Shown: positions 20,537-31,279 of the stretch, piece after piece
How the letters are laid out: every line of letters begins with the position of its first letter
Numbering within the stretch: the first letter of the stretch is position 1
Source of the DNA: Symbiodinium natans
Lineage: Eukaryota > Sar > Dinophyceae > Suessiales > Symbiodiniaceae
Direction: 5' to 3'
NCBI GenBank assembly: GCA_905221605.1
Contig: CAJNDS010000021.1
Location: 151,001-215,000, forward strand
Length of the DNA: 64,000 bases
Program-made: the position numbers and the translations under genes
Notes under the pieces: model-generated
Database searches by the model: none
What the model was told of the DNA's origin: nothing
What the model saw: the letters and a program-made list of their open reading frames with translations, nothing else

Positions 20537-20956
20537 GAAGGAAGTTCGAAAGCAGAGGCCGGACCCGAAGAAGCAGCAGAGAAGCAGCGACGTGCAACAA
20601 AGGAGCTGGAACTAGCCAAGATGGAGGCAGAGAAGGAGCAGGAAGCCAGGGAACAGCAGCAGCGTGACATCGCAGCGCGCCAAGCCCAACTAGCAGAAGC
20701 TAGAGAGCGTGAGGCCAGGGAGCAGGAAGCCAAAGAGCGCGAAGCCAAAGAGCGCGAGGCCAAAGAGCGCGAGGCCAGAGAGCGCAAGGAGCGAGAGCAA
20801 GCAGAGCAGGCACAGCAGCTGCGGGAAGCTTCTGAGAAGGAAGCTCGTGACCTTCAAGCTCGGGACAAGGCTCCGTCAGAGGAGATAGAGGGGCTCAGCC
20901 TGCAGGCTGAGAAGCAGCAGGATCGCCGATCACAACTGAAGGCCTGGAAACCCTGA
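20537..20956 (+). CDS. Coiled-coil exon (Glu/Arg/Ala-rich)
   Basis: After a second CTCCAG acceptor (20536) the frame encodes 139 residues to TGA at 20954. Heptad-like charged repeats dominate: KELELAKMEAEKEQEAREQQ, then tandem EREAKEREAKE units near 20720-20790, ending KQQDRRSQLKAWKP. With the preceding exon the intron is 72 nt and both junctions are phase 0. A long single-helix or coiled-coil structural role is likely; no specific family. Confidence 0.6.
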   Translation, partial: EGSSKAEAGPEEAAEKQRRATKELELAKMEAEKEQEAREQQQRDIAARQAQLAEAREREAREQEAKEREAKEREAKEREARERKEREQAEQAQQLREASEKEARDLQARDKAPSEEIEGLSLQAEKQQDRRSQLKAWKP

Positions 20957-21198
20957 ACTGTGAACTTCATAAGTTTTACTCCTAAACTTCGCAACCTTAA
21001 ACCTCTGAAGTTCTCCCCACCGAACCTGGCACAAGTCGTCCCTTCCTTGGCGCCACGAGAGCAGGTTGACAGCTCCAGCGCCCAAAGGCCCCGGGTGCAC
21101 ATGGCTTGCAGCCCATGGCCATAGCCACCCTCAACTCCGCCTCCCTGGTGCACCCTTCCCTATGATCCCTCAACCCTCTGAGCTGCCTACTTGGAGGT

Positions 21199-21308
21199 TT
21201 GGAGGTTCAAGGGTACTTTATACGTCGGGTTTTAAGTATGGCAACTACGGTTCTAGCCTTATTTAGGGTACTTATGACTCTACTTCTCAGTGCCCATGAA
21301 CCTCCAAG
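21199..21308. mobile_element. Inverted-repeat element, family D, copy 2
   Basis: Left TTTGGAGGTTCAAGGGTACT pairs with right AGTGCCCATGAACCTCCAAG, two mismatches in 20 apart from the first base. Confidence 0.7.
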
Positions 21309-21624
21309 CATGATGAGCCCCAAGTTACTGACAGTGGGCCCAGGGCTCCGCGCGCTGACTCGCAGGCGCAGCGTTGGACCCTCCCCTCCCCCGTGCCCCT
21401 AAGTTGGCATCGTTTGGGGATTCCTTGAGGGATGTGAGGGGTTGGCACTTGGGATTCAGAGATACTGGGACTCAGATGAAGCTTGATCTCTCGGTGCAAG
21501 TCGTGCATGTCTGAATATGCAGGAGGCCCTGTAGGCACCTCATGATCCGGAGGAGTCGCTCACGCGACATAAGGGCTGCAACCTGAAGTCGACCCTTCAA
21601 GGTCTCAGTCAAGACATGTCAAAC

Positions 21625-21732
21625 TCCGCTGCACGAAGGCTCCAGCGAGGAGCTCAGAGAAGCGATCGTCGAGTACACCTGGCACGAGCAAGGCCACAGA
21701 TTACGAGACATGGGCCAGTTCTGGTGAAAAAG
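21625..21732 (+). CDS. Exon-like island, Ser-rich
   Basis: One + frame reads KAPARSSEKRSSSTPGTSKA and then TDYETWASSGEK, ending at a G|GTTGTT donor. Another frame reading through to 22008 is also open. Unrecognised. Confidence 0.3.
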
Positions 21733-22149
21733 GTTGTTTTTTTTGACGGACCGTCAGGTTCAGCCACGGTCCCGGGCAGCTTCCGGGATGAGCCAGCGAT
21801 CGAGCATGAACGGCTTAGTGCGACAGGACGGTTCCAAGCGGTTAGAGTCCATATGGGTACCACAGCACAGCGGATGGCCGCCACAGCTTGCAGGATCCTG
21901 CAGCACTTTCCGGCGCGCGGCCCACAGATGCCACCGCCTTTGGAGGGCCTTCGTGGGGCAGTGCTGTTTTTTCTTAGAGTCTCTCTCTCCGCCCCTTTCG
22001 AGCTCTGAGCGAGCGCCTGCTGAGACAAGGCTGCCAAGAGCAGACGGAGCACTTTTCGCCTTGGTGCGCAGGCAGGGCTGCGGATGATGAAAGATGGCTC
22101 AAGGGCCCATGATTTCTGCGACCCACGTCACATGCTTCAGACATCGCCA

Positions 22150-22335
22150 GTTTCGCCCTATGTCATCAAGGCGGGCCGTTGCTTGAATGCAAAGATACGC
22201 TCTCAGCTTGGCCAAGCGCTGCGGGGGAGGCTCAGCCGCGCGAGAACCCGAAAGACGATCGGAAATGGCTTGAGGACCTCCCGGTTTGGCTTCCGGGGTT
22301 CGTGCACAGAAGGATTGCAGCATTCTGGTGGCAAA
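22150..22335 (+). CDS. Exon-like island
   Basis: The + frame reads CKDTLSAWPSAAGEAQPREN and then PKDDRKWLEDLPVWLPGFVH before weakening. The Trp-rich stretch looks coding. Unrecognised. Confidence 0.35.
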
Positions 22336-22722
22336 CCGGTTTCAGCATGCAGCATAACCAAAAGAGGAGCATGCTTCTGTTGGCCCGGGCCCCCGAATCT
22401 GCCCCGTTAGGACTCTGAGAGTGAAGAGCTGCAGTTTTCGCCTCGAGGCAGCAGCATCTTGCATGCAGCCAAGCAGTTGTTTTTTTGGTTGCTGGCAGCC
22501 CAGTCTACCCTACCCCCTCCGAAAAAATGATAGTGTGCTATGTAGAAGTATCCACTATATATGTATATGTACATGTGTTATATATGCACATGTATATGTG
22601 TATATACACATGTTCATTGCATCGGTCGAGACGCGCGAGACGTTTCCGCCGAGGTGCCTCGGCTTCTGAGTGCGAGGAGGTCGTCCCTGGGCACGCGCTG
22701 CTCTCAGCCATGGCATCATTTA

Positions 22723-22824
22723 CTGTTGGTTAGTAGGGAATGGAGGAATGAGGTACCCGATATAAATAATCCAATACAGGGTACATATAGGGCCCTAACT
22801 CCCGCATTCCCTGCGAACCAGCAG
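22723..22824. mobile_element. Inverted-repeat element flanked by TA
   Basis: Left CTGTTGGTTAGTAGGGAATG pairs with right CATTCCCTGCGAACCAGCAG (3 mismatches). TA dinucleotides flank both sides (22721-22722, 22825-22826), as for mariner-type or Stowaway-like elements, although TA alone is weak evidence. Confidence 0.65.
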
Positions 22825-22989
22825 TAAGATCATGGGAGTTGCAGTCTTGTCGATGGCAAGTGAGCCACCACAGAGCACCAAAGCACCATCGTCTCCCCAC
22901 TGCCCAAATGACTTTCAATCCCACGTGTTTATGGGTGTACCGGCAGCAAGGGAACGAAGTAGTTTTGGACTTCGTTCTCCGTGCCGTAG

Positions 22990-23149
22990 TCCAAGCAGGG
23001 AGCCATCCACAAACACCAGGGTGACCAAGACCGCGCCGTTTCTGCAGACTTTGAACGGTTTTCTTTTGCTGAGGACGTGGGCGCGGCGGAAAGCCTCCAC
23101 AACGCCTCCCAGTACAAAGGGCCACCAACTTACTCGACGGGCTTGAGTT
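22990..23149 (+). CDS. Exon-like island
   Basis: After a CCGTAG acceptor the + frame reads SKQGAIHKHQGDQDRAVSAD, then FERFSFAEDVGAAESLHNAS and QYKGPPTYSTGLS before a TGA. Acidic, well-ordered composition. Family unknown. It may belong with the coiled-coil exons on either side. Confidence 0.4.
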
Positions 23150-23159
23150 GAATCGTTTG

Positions 23160-23800
23160 AATCTGACCGCAAGACCTGAGGCCCAAAGTAGGTCCGCAGG
23201 GATCCGACTCCAGGAGAGCTGTGTTCCTGGTGAGACGGGGAGCTGCACATCGCACGCCTAAGTGGCAAATGCCAGGACGTCGAGGGCGCAGGACAGCGAA
23301 GCAGAGCCGTACTGCTGTGGCTTCATGCTCTCTCCGCAGCTCTAGTCGGGGAACTCGGGGCAATGATGGGCAATCTTAAGCAGGAGCCAGGGGCCTGGAG
23401 ACGGTCCTTTCTGCGATCAGCGAGCGCCCCTAGGCCGAGGTCGGTTCTGGCAGACGTGAACAGCACATTTGAGTTCAGATGCTCACAGCCTGTGGAATAA
23501 ATCAATTGCTGTCAATTGGCTGTCGATTTGGCGCCAGGCGTAGCGCAGAATCTTCTGAGGGCGCAGGCCGAGGTTTCTTCGGTGTTGAGGAAGTTATAAG
23601 ATCCGCAAGAGACTCGCAGGTTCCGGAGCAGCCAGGACCGGGTCTTGTATTCAGCTGAAGTATCTTTCGTGCTCTCTGGCGATGGCTACAATTGTGTCGA
23701 TGCTGGTCTGAAACGAAGCAGGCTCGATCTTCGATTTGGGGACCCCCTCCGAAGCCCATGCCCTAGAAGCGCCGTGCGGTGGTCCTGCAGACGGTTTTGA
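23160..23800. other. Weak coding signal only
   Basis: One Arg-rich + frame (about 23190-23370) is open but without firm splice sites. Otherwise nothing. Confidence 0.3.
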
Positions 23801-23804
23801 CTTA

Positions 23805-23906
23805 TATGGCGGTTTACGAAAATAAGGGACCCGTTTTTTAGACCCCGAAATAAATAGTGGTAAAAAGGACCCCAATAAGGTACCCCTAACATCGTAAACC
23901 CCCATA
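23805..23906. mobile_element. Inverted-repeat element, family A, copy 3 (introner-like)
   Basis: TATGGCGGTTTACGAAAATA pairs with the right end ACATCGTAAACCCCCATA. The acceptor CTCTCAG of the next exon lies 24 bp downstream of the element. Confidence 0.75.
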
Positions 23907-23930
23907 TTGTGCACGCTCTCCAACTCTCAG

Positions 23931-24260
23931 GCGGTGTTGGCCAGCCTCGGAACAGACAGAGAGGCACCGAGCCATCTCCAAATGAGCAGATTCAGCAGCT
24001 TCAGGAGCAGCTGCATCGCCAGCAGCTACAAATTCAGGAGCAGCTCGCGATGCAACAGCAATTGCAGGCACAACTCCAAGCTCGAACGCCGCATCAAACA
24101 CCACTCCAAAAAACACCACTCCAACGGACACCACTCCAACGCACACCCAGTGACTCAAAAAGTCGCTTCCCGCCACGCAGCCGGGCTGTGCCCGTGCGAA
24201 GCAACGAAACCCAAGATCCCAGAGACCTCTCCCGCTTCCCCGGGCCGTGTCCGCGAGGCG
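23931..24260 (+). CDS. Gln-rich coiled-coil exon
   Basis: After CTCTCAG (23930) one frame reads PSPNEQIQQLQEQLHRQQLQ, then IQEQLAMQQQLQAQLQARTP, then three near-identical TPLQ(K/R)TPLQRTP units (24075-24150), then a Ser/Arg/Pro-rich tail. Coiled coil followed by a disordered repeat. Its introner-like neighbour and its strand tie it to the 19.4-23.1 kb islands. No family assigned. Confidence 0.5.
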
Positions 24261-24492
24261 GGGAACTTTGAAACCCTCCATAACTGGCACTGGCAGGCTT
24301 GATGTATTTGTCTGTTACAGGGCATCCTTGCCAATTGAGATGTTGTCGCAGCATTCGCGACCAGCATTTGTTTTTGCACGAAGCAGGGAAGCCCTATAAT
24401 ATCAGCCCCAAAAGCCCTCAACGCCCAGCAAACATCAGAAGCACTGGGAACCGTAACCATGAATCCCTGAACCCGACATGAACCTCAGAACC

Positions 24493-24600
24493 CCCACTTA
24501 AACCCTAAACCTGACATGAACCCAAACACCCCTTCAAACCCTAAACCTGACGTGAACCCTAAAGCCCCCTTCAAACCCGAAACCTGACATGAGCCTGACA
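24493..24600 (-). repeat. Degenerate telomere-like CCCTAAA tract
   Basis: CCCTAAACC units alternate with a TGACATGAACC word, giving a short mixed tandem repeat. Confidence 0.7.
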
Positions 24601-24684
24601 AGCCCTACGCTGGCAGGCTTGGCACCAAGCCATCTCGCGAACTCTTCTGCTCTGGTCCCGGAAGTGCTGAAGAAGCAGTATTGT

Positions 24685-24785
24685 TTGGGATGTTCACCCT
24701 TAGACTAACAGTCCTTGACAGGGATTCTGGTACCACCTACTATGATCCCTATTAAGGGCTGTTGCTATACGGGGGAACATCCCAA
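24685..24785. mobile_element. Inverted-repeat element, family B, copy 2
   Basis: TTGGGATGTTCACCCTTAGA pairs with CTATACGGGGGAACATCCCA. The flanks AGTATTGT (24677-24684) and AGTAAAGT (24786-24793) agree at 6 of 8 positions, consistent with an aged 8-bp target duplication. Confidence 0.75.
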
Positions 24786-24799
24786 AGTAAAGTTCTACA

Positions 24800-25200
24800 T
24801 TGTATCAGTAGAATATTATTGTTTGCGTTTATGTGCTTGTATATTCCTATCTTCATGTATTCCTTTAGATATCATTTGTGTACATTACTCTAACTTACTA
24901 TATGAATGTATTGTTCTTGTGTTATATTGTTATGTCATGGTACCATTATATCATTTACCATTATATCAGTAAGGCATTATGATGCCATTACACCATTCTA
25001 TCAAGAAGTCTCATTGTATCATAATATCAGTATATCAGTATATCGTTATGCTAAAAATCACTTTTGAAAATTAGCTATGATATATGCCATACCATTGTTC
25101 CATTGTTGTATTCCTGTATCAATATACTAGTATGCGCATTCAGTAATATATAATGCCATGACAATAGGTTATTGTTAAAATAATATGAAATGCTTCTATT
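24800..25200. other. AT-rich stretch without genes
   Basis: Imperfect CATTATATCA-type words and no supportable frame. Confidence 0.5.
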
Positions 25201-25278
25201 CGTATTCGATATACTGATGTGCTTTCTGGGGTATTCCCCAAATAGGGGTGCTTCTAACTGTTAACCCAACCATTTCCC

Positions 25279-25281
25279 ACG

Positions 25282-25316
<35 letters not shown>
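25279..25316. repeat. Poly-C tract
   Basis: About 37 Cs; a second C-rich run follows at 25357-25376. Confidence 0.95.
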
Positions 25317-25320
<4 letters not shown>

Positions 25321-25479
25321 GGCCAAATACTATTGTCCTTGTTATAGAATCACTCTCCCCCCCTCCCCCCCCCCCCGACAAAATAAAAGTCCATTATTGC
25401 AAGCCTCCTGTTTTGTCGGCGATTTGGAGCTTTGGTATTGGGGGCTCTCGAGCTCTTGGGGTGTAGAGTGGGGGTGACT

Positions 25480-26250
25480 TGAAGGGTCACCTTGTAACCT
25501 ACCATGCAAACCTGCAAGCCGCCGCACACGCCACCTCAGGCCAGTGGAATCGGAGGCTTTGGGCATGTTTTGAAGTGCGGAAGCTCATTCGAATGCGTCC
25601 GCGCGCCAGCTTGTGTGCCAGGGTCACCAGAGAGCAGCCATCCTGGGAATCTGCGCCATCCATCTGTCAGGGGCTCGCGCATCAAATCTTGGGCACATTA
25701 CCAAGAACTCTGTGCCGTAGAATTTCCAAAGCTTGGGGGTCCTCCCTGAGGTGCAGGCCACAGGCAGCCGGCGTCTGTACAGAGTGCTGACGAGGCACAC
25801 CGGAAACAAGAAGACGAGGGAAAGATAATAACAAGAACAGTACTGTAATACCGGAGGGATTTGGACCTGCTCGGTCGAGTCTTTGCATGATCCTGCAGGG
25901 GGCTTGGCGTTCGAGCTGGCCAGACGCTTGGCATTCTCTTTGCAGTCAAGGGACTGTCTGCAGAGCTGTAGTGCTGTTGGTGTGTCGTGCCGACCCTGAG
26001 TCTTTCCTGCGACACAAGACAGCTGCAGTGACGCGAGTGCCGCAACGGCGCATCTTGCGTATGTTTAGCATTAAGTCGTTCGGGACCTGGGGTTGTTTAG
26101 GGAAGGTGCTTAGGATGTGAGCTGCTGGTTCTCGCATCATGCACTGCCTACACCGACACGTACAATCCCAAGCCACTTTGTCCAGCTTTGGCGTCAGACT
26201 TCTGGTTCCGGAACGGTACATATTTGCATATACCGATGTGGACATAGGTA
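25480..26250. other. No assignable gene
   Basis: Open frames on both strands across 25500-25800, none with clear splice sites or family features. Confidence 0.3.
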
Positions 26251-26258
26251 TGTCGATA

Positions 26259-26300
26259 CATATATGTGTATATATATATATCTATCTATCTCTATACATA
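26259..26300. repeat. TA/TATC microsatellite
   Basis: Short TATATA and TATC repeat run. Confidence 0.8.
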
Positions 26301-26414
26301 TCCCGTGGGCGGCTGCAATTTGTTGCAGCATGATGAGCCCTTTACAACAACCGGGCCAGTGCCCGCATGGCTGTATAGGATTCGTGGACACCCTTATGAC
26401 CTCTCATACCTCAG

Positions 26415-26645
26415 GGCTTGGTGAAGGTCGTTCTTAGTGAGTTTTGGCAGAAGCCATGCAAGGTCCCAACGTCAACGCGCCGCGAACTGGTAGCGTCCTT
26501 CGCAGGGGCGACATCTTTGAAGCCTCAGTGGTTGCACCAGGAAACACGCTTCATTGACACCTCTACCTCCGGGCCATTCCCAAGATTCGGGCATCCTTCT
26601 TGGGGTTCCCTTCATCCTAGACTAGGAATTCCAGTATTTGTGGAG
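26415..26645 (+). CDS. Well-bounded exon of unknown gene
   Basis: Exactly 77 codons, phase 0 at both ends, between CCTCAG (26409-26414) and GAG|GTATGT (26646). It reads GLVKVVLSEFWQKPCKVPTS, then TRRELVASFAGATSLKPQWL and HQETRFIDTSTSGPFPRFGH. Aromatic-rich and globular in character. No family recognised. A family D element follows at 26759, inside the presumed downstream intron. Confidence 0.5.
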
Positions 26646-26758
26646 GTATGTACGAGGGTGCATCCTATGTCAGGAAGGGCCCATTGAGCTTCTGACAGGA
26701 CTGGATGGCCGCATCTACTTAAAGATCGCTGGATGGTCCGATGCCCACAGTGGCCTAT

Positions 26759-26899
26759 CTTGGAGGTTCATGGTACTTATTATCCAAGTACAGCTGTACT
26801 TATAACTGTACGTAGAACCATATTAGGGCACGTAAGGGGCCTATAAGTGGGGTTATAAGTACAGTTATACTTGGTTAATAAGCACCATGAACCTCCAAG
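26759..26899. mobile_element. Inverted-repeat element, family D, complete copy
   Basis: Terminal inverted repeats of 48 bp with only 4 mismatches, starting CTTGGAGGTTCATGG at the left and ending CCATGAACCTCCAAG at the right, around a 45 bp centre. Total 141 bp, no coding capacity: a MITE- or introner-like element. Confidence 0.85.
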
Positions 26900-27020
26900 T
26901 ACAGCTTTGGCTCTCCACGTCACGGCTTCGTCATGGCTAAGGCGCGGCTGGGCTTTTGACGACTCAGCTGTCGATCCAACCGCAGCTCCGCTGATTTAAG
27001 CCCGTCCCATGAGTCCTAGG

Positions 27021-27127
27021 TAGGATAAGGGGGACCCTTAAAAGGGAACCCTTCTTAACCTTCTTCTAGCTCTCTTAAACAGGGACCTTATTCAGAGGCT
27101 CCATATCCCCAAGGGTCCCTCATCCTA
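27021..27127. mobile_element. Inverted-repeat element
   Basis: TAGGATAAGGGGGACCCTT pairs with AAGGGTCCCTCATCCTA; about 107 bp in total. Confidence 0.6.
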
Positions 27128-27640
27128 TCCCCTGATGAGCCACGACGCGCCAATGCGCACTCTCTGCATCGCAAGGATCCCGCGGTGGAAGTCCTCCCTG
27201 AGGAGGACCTGGCATCCATCGAACATCATCAGCCGTAGCTGGCCTGCTCATTTGCTGCGGTGGCGTTACACACAGCGAAACTTTTGCTCATGAGTAAGGG
27301 TTGCAGCGGTGGCATGCGTACGGCAAGGAGGCTTTTGCAGTCCTCAGCTCGGCGGGCAAGCTGTCAGGCCTTGCTGCTGTGAGTTGCTTGGCGTTCAGGG
27401 ATGTGTATAGCTTACTATACGGGTCTATAGTCATGATCGCTCCACTTTAGTGAGTTCTTGTCTTCCGCATTGGGCCCCGACTGTTCCAAGCCTTGCACCC
27501 AGCCACGCTGCAGTTCGCATAGCGACTCTCATGGTAGTTGCCCGACCTGTTCGTTCCGCCGAAGCATATTACCCAAGCGGGAGTTGATCGAACCATACAG
27601 AATCAAGTATTTTCACCAACAGGCTCCTAGTTATGGGGCC
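27128..27640. other. No clear gene
   Basis: No supportable frame. Confidence 0.35.
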
Positions 27641-27822
27641 CTAAGCCCTAAAGCCCTAGAAAAATAAAGCCCAAAAGCCCTAAAGCCCTGAAGCCCTAAA
27701 GGTCTAGAGCCCTAGAGCCCTAGAGCCCTAAAGCCCTAAGCCCTAGGGCCACAGAGCCGTAAAGCCCTAGAGCCCTAGAGCCCCAGAGCCCTAGAGCCCT
27801 AGAGCCCTAAGCCCTACACCCC
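27640..27822 (-). repeat. CCCTAAAG/CCCTAGAG tandem repeat
   Basis: A telomere-like derivative with an inserted G: units of 7-8 bp alternate between GCCCTAAA and GCCCTAGA. Confidence 0.85.
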
Positions 27823-28254
27823 AATCTCCACACGCGCTCCCTTCTAGCCAGGAAGCTGGCCCGCTCAGCCTCGGCTCGGGCACCCAGAGACTGCGTTTGG
27901 AAAGTAAGGAAGAAGATGCATGATCGTAATACTAGGAATGAAGAGATTCCTACATGTGACTATGGTTCTTAGCATGAAGAACGATCCAAGGGCGTCAACC
28001 CCATTTTCCTTTCAGAGATTTCAAGAGACAACCATGGAAAATTCTAGATGCTGGGTCTTTGGGTTCCTGGGTTATTTTCTGTTGTATTAGGGGAGGGCTA
28101 GTGAAGCTATGGAGACTGAATAAAGCAGTCTCCATGCTTTGGGGGCGGTGAGTGTTGGGATGACCCGAACTTCAAGCTCTGAAGGCCGAAGCTGAATGGC
28201 TGTGAAGTGCAGATGGCTGGTCAGGCACCGGGCAAGCATGTTCTGCATATATGG

Positions 28255-28505
28255 TCACATACATATATATGTATGTATGTATGCATGCATGCATGCATGC
28301 ATGCATGTATGTATGTATGTGTGTATGTATGTACGTACGTATGTATGTATGTCTGCATGCATGTAGGTATGTATGTATATATGTATATCATTGGTATATG
28401 CAGGGTACATAATACATATGTATATAACATGCGTGCAGACATATGTACATATATATATATGTTATATATATATACACATACATATACATCTATATATATA
28501 TATAT
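28255..28505. repeat. TATG/CATG/TATA microsatellite
   Basis: Runs of TATG, GCATGCAT and TATATA. The GCATGC run (28279-28306) is a self-complementary tetranucleotide repeat. Confidence 0.95.
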
Positions 28506-28639
28506 ATTTGTAGACTCATCGGCTCTTGTGAGTGGTGAATACATTGCAGGTCATGTCATAAGATGCGAAATCACAGGTGTTACCTGAGAGCGCGTTGTCG
28601 AAGAGGGCCCAAGAGGAATACCAAGGCGGGGCTGGTGCT

Positions 28640-28851
28640 CGATGTACTTGATGCATTCGGAGGAGTATCCTCATACTGCTAGATCTAGGGTTTGGTGCCA
28701 CCCAGGTGATGCCTGGTCTACGCCCACGGCAACAGCTGATGTTTTTGAGGTCGCTTCGGTTCCTGGGCGCCACCCTCATCTTTGTCAGCGCCGGAGGTTT
28801 TGTCGTGTGTCCGTCTGGGAGTTTCTCATGGCCCAGGCCCAGGCGAGGTGA
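28640..28851 (+). CDS. Weak exon-like ORF
   Basis: The + frame reads ARSRVWCHPGDAWSTPTATA and then DVFEVASVPGRHPHLCQRRR. The opposite strand is open for longer but looks like a shadow. Unrecognised. Confidence 0.25.
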
Positions 28852-29403
28852 CCCCAACAAGGAGGGGCCATGATGGAGACAGTTACAGAGCAGTGGAGAT
28901 TGCAGTTTTCCAGATCGTTGAGATTGACATACAAGCCACGTCATATGAAGCAGTATGAGACGTCTGGCCATGGTTTTCATATGCCGCACAGCCAAAATCC
29001 CGCACTGAAACCCCAGAAGCTCCCGAACAGAAGAGAGCAAGGAACTGGCGCCACCAGTCCTGAGCAGCGAATTCCGCGAGGCCCCGCTGCGATGAATCTG
29101 CAAGGACCTTGGTTCAAGAGTCAGGGCTTAGTATGGCTAAGTGAAGTTGAGTCTCAGCAACGGTAGCTGAAACACTCTTGAGGGCCATGCCGAGGGATGG
29201 GCAATTTGGGATTTGGGGGGGCGTCTGGCCTCGGGTGAGTGGACTTTCCAAGGGTGCTTCGCGACAGTGCTGTGTGCCAGGCGCTGGGCCAGGCTTCCGG
29301 CCCGTTCCGCGGCACTCTGGTAGCATCTTGAACTCCATGTGCTGCCCTCCGGCTGGGAAGAGGCCGGTGGCCCAGGGGCCCAGCATGTCGCAGCAATTGG
29401 GGT

Positions 29404-29470
29404 GAGGGTTAGGGCTTAGGGTTGAGGGTTTAGGGTTTAGGGTTCAGGGTTTCGGGTTTAGGGTTTAGGG
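29404..29470 (+). repeat. Telomere-like TTTAGGG tract
   Basis: Mixed GTTAGGG, CTTAGGG and TTTAGGG units. Confidence 0.9.
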
Positions 29471-29583
29471 ATATTTGCACGGCGCAGGCTGTGCTGGAGA
29501 TGGCCGGCGATGCGATCCTTTAGGATGGCGGACGATGGCAACCAAAAATCAGTAACAGATATGATTATTTTGAAACATGCGCA

Positions 29584-29620
29584 GGGTTTAGGGTTTAGGG
29601 GTTTAGGGTTTAGGGTTTAG
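29584..29620 (+). repeat. Telomere-like TTTAGGG tract
   Basis: Five units, one with an extra G. Confidence 0.9.
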
Positions 29621-30189
29621 GCTAAGTAAATCCTGCTCAACCCATGCTTAACCCACGCTTCCACCACACACTCCTGCCTGAGACCGGAACGTGTCGTGGG
29701 TGCAGTGTGCATGCACAATTGCCCGAGACTTGTACAGAGGGCGGATAGAAACTCAGCAAATCTCGGCAAATCAGCCTGTGATCCGCACAAAAAGCGGGAA
29801 TGAAGGGTCAAAAAGTAGTCAGGTTGGTGTGCGGGTCGCCGGGTCCAGGCCGGGTCGGCCATTCTGCCGAAAGCACAGAAAGCAACCTCCACGTTGACAA
29901 ACCTAGAGGGCTACATCCACACTGCAGCACCCCCCCAGCATCATCCAGAATCTACCCTCGTGCAGAGACCCTTGGTGTGCAAGCGTGCAGATGCAGCTCC
30001 TCACCGACCTGCTGCACGCCTGCCGCTTGCAGAAGCTTAATGCGCAAATCCAAACCCTCCTATATAACCCAAAGCAAACGCACGCAAACTCGCGCACCAC
30101 ACGTGTGTGTCCATGCCGTGGTGAAGCATAACCTGATCACAGGCTCAAGTTTATGCCTTTGGGGGCACACGCTTGACTTAGTTGGTTTG

Positions 30190-30411
30190 GAGCTTGCCGA
30201 GATGGAGCCGGTGCCCTTGCCACCACCGGAAATAGCGACTACGCAGCCACCGCCTGAGCTGAGCTTTTGGGAGGCTCGATCTGTCTCGCACTACTTCACT
30301 GAACAACGGACCCTCCTCTCTTCTAGGCCCTCAAACCGAATCCCTGACATCCGGGAGGCCTACAGAATCTTGGGCAACTTGGCGGGCCTTCGGGGAGCGC
30401 ACGTTCTCTAA
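30190..30411 (+). CDS. Weak ORF tail, unknown
   Basis: The last third of a + frame reads ELAEMEPVPLPPPEIATTQP and then PPELSFWEARSVSHYFTEQR, ending at TAA 30409. The Pro-rich part then aromatic part looks coding. Upstream part doubtful. Confidence 0.3.
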   Translation, partial: ELAEMEPVPLPPPEIATTQPPPELSFWEARSVSHYFTEQRTLLSSRPSNRIPDIREAYRILGNLAGLRGAHVL

Positions 30412-31200
30412 ACTCGACCCTACAATCATCTACTTCCAACATAAGCAAGTTGATGGTCACTGTAGGGAACGTCTTGGATAAGGCACCCCAGGGGTACTGA
30501 ACACGATGATTCTCTGAGATAGTTCGTAGGATGCTCTGGAAATTTGTCTGTTGCACTCCAGGGAGACTCTGTGGCACACTTTGTGCGATATTCTGGGAGT
30601 TGTGTTCCAGGGCTACTCGGGTTCTTTAGCAGTAGGCCAGGGATGCGCCACCAAGTGCTCAGCAGCCTCCCCGGGTTGGACCTATCTCCTGGGTGGGCAC
30701 TTCTGAGGAGAGCAGGAGATCTTTAGGTGAGCTGAGCTAAAAGGACGACGAACAACAGCCCGCAATCAAGGGTGAGGAGCAACTAAGCGCCCTCACGTTC
30801 CCCAAAAGACCCAACTTGAAGGTTGCTGAGTAGTTGCAAGAAAAGATGTGAGCAAGGAGAGCTATACCGTACCAAAAAAACAAAGCCCGGAAAGACCCCA
30901 AAAGGCCGTGGTGCTGTTGTGAGGCTTGTGCTACGAACAAGCAGTGGCCTCCCAAGAGAAACGGAGCGTGGAGCCTGAGCATGAGCTTCGCGTCCTGATC
31001 CCAGCTCTGACTCCTCCCACGTTATCCCGATAGAGCCTAGGGTTCGGAGCTTAGGCATTTTGGCTTAGAATTTTGGGATTTGTTGGGGCTACTGTAGTGC
31101 TTACTGGCTTAGGGGTTTGGGAGGGCAGGGGGTACCTCTCATAGTTTGTTCAATCCCCTCATACAAACCCAAGAAGCACAACTTACTGGCAACCCACAAG
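30412..31200. other. No clear gene
   Basis: Short frames on both strands only. Confidence 0.35.
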
Positions 31201-31279
31201 CCCTAAACGCTAAACCCTATAATACTATAGCAAAGGTTGCCGCAGATTTCGAAGTCCCCGGAGAGCACGGAGTGCCACG

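Noticed and set aside
22085-22100. Spliced-leader-like word (GATGGCTCAAGG)
   Set aside because: Only about 9 bases resemble the 3' end of the dinoflagellate spliced leader; the rest does not match.
28516-29103. 195-codon minus-strand ORF
   Set aside because: No family features or splice sites; likely a chance frame opposite + strand sequence.
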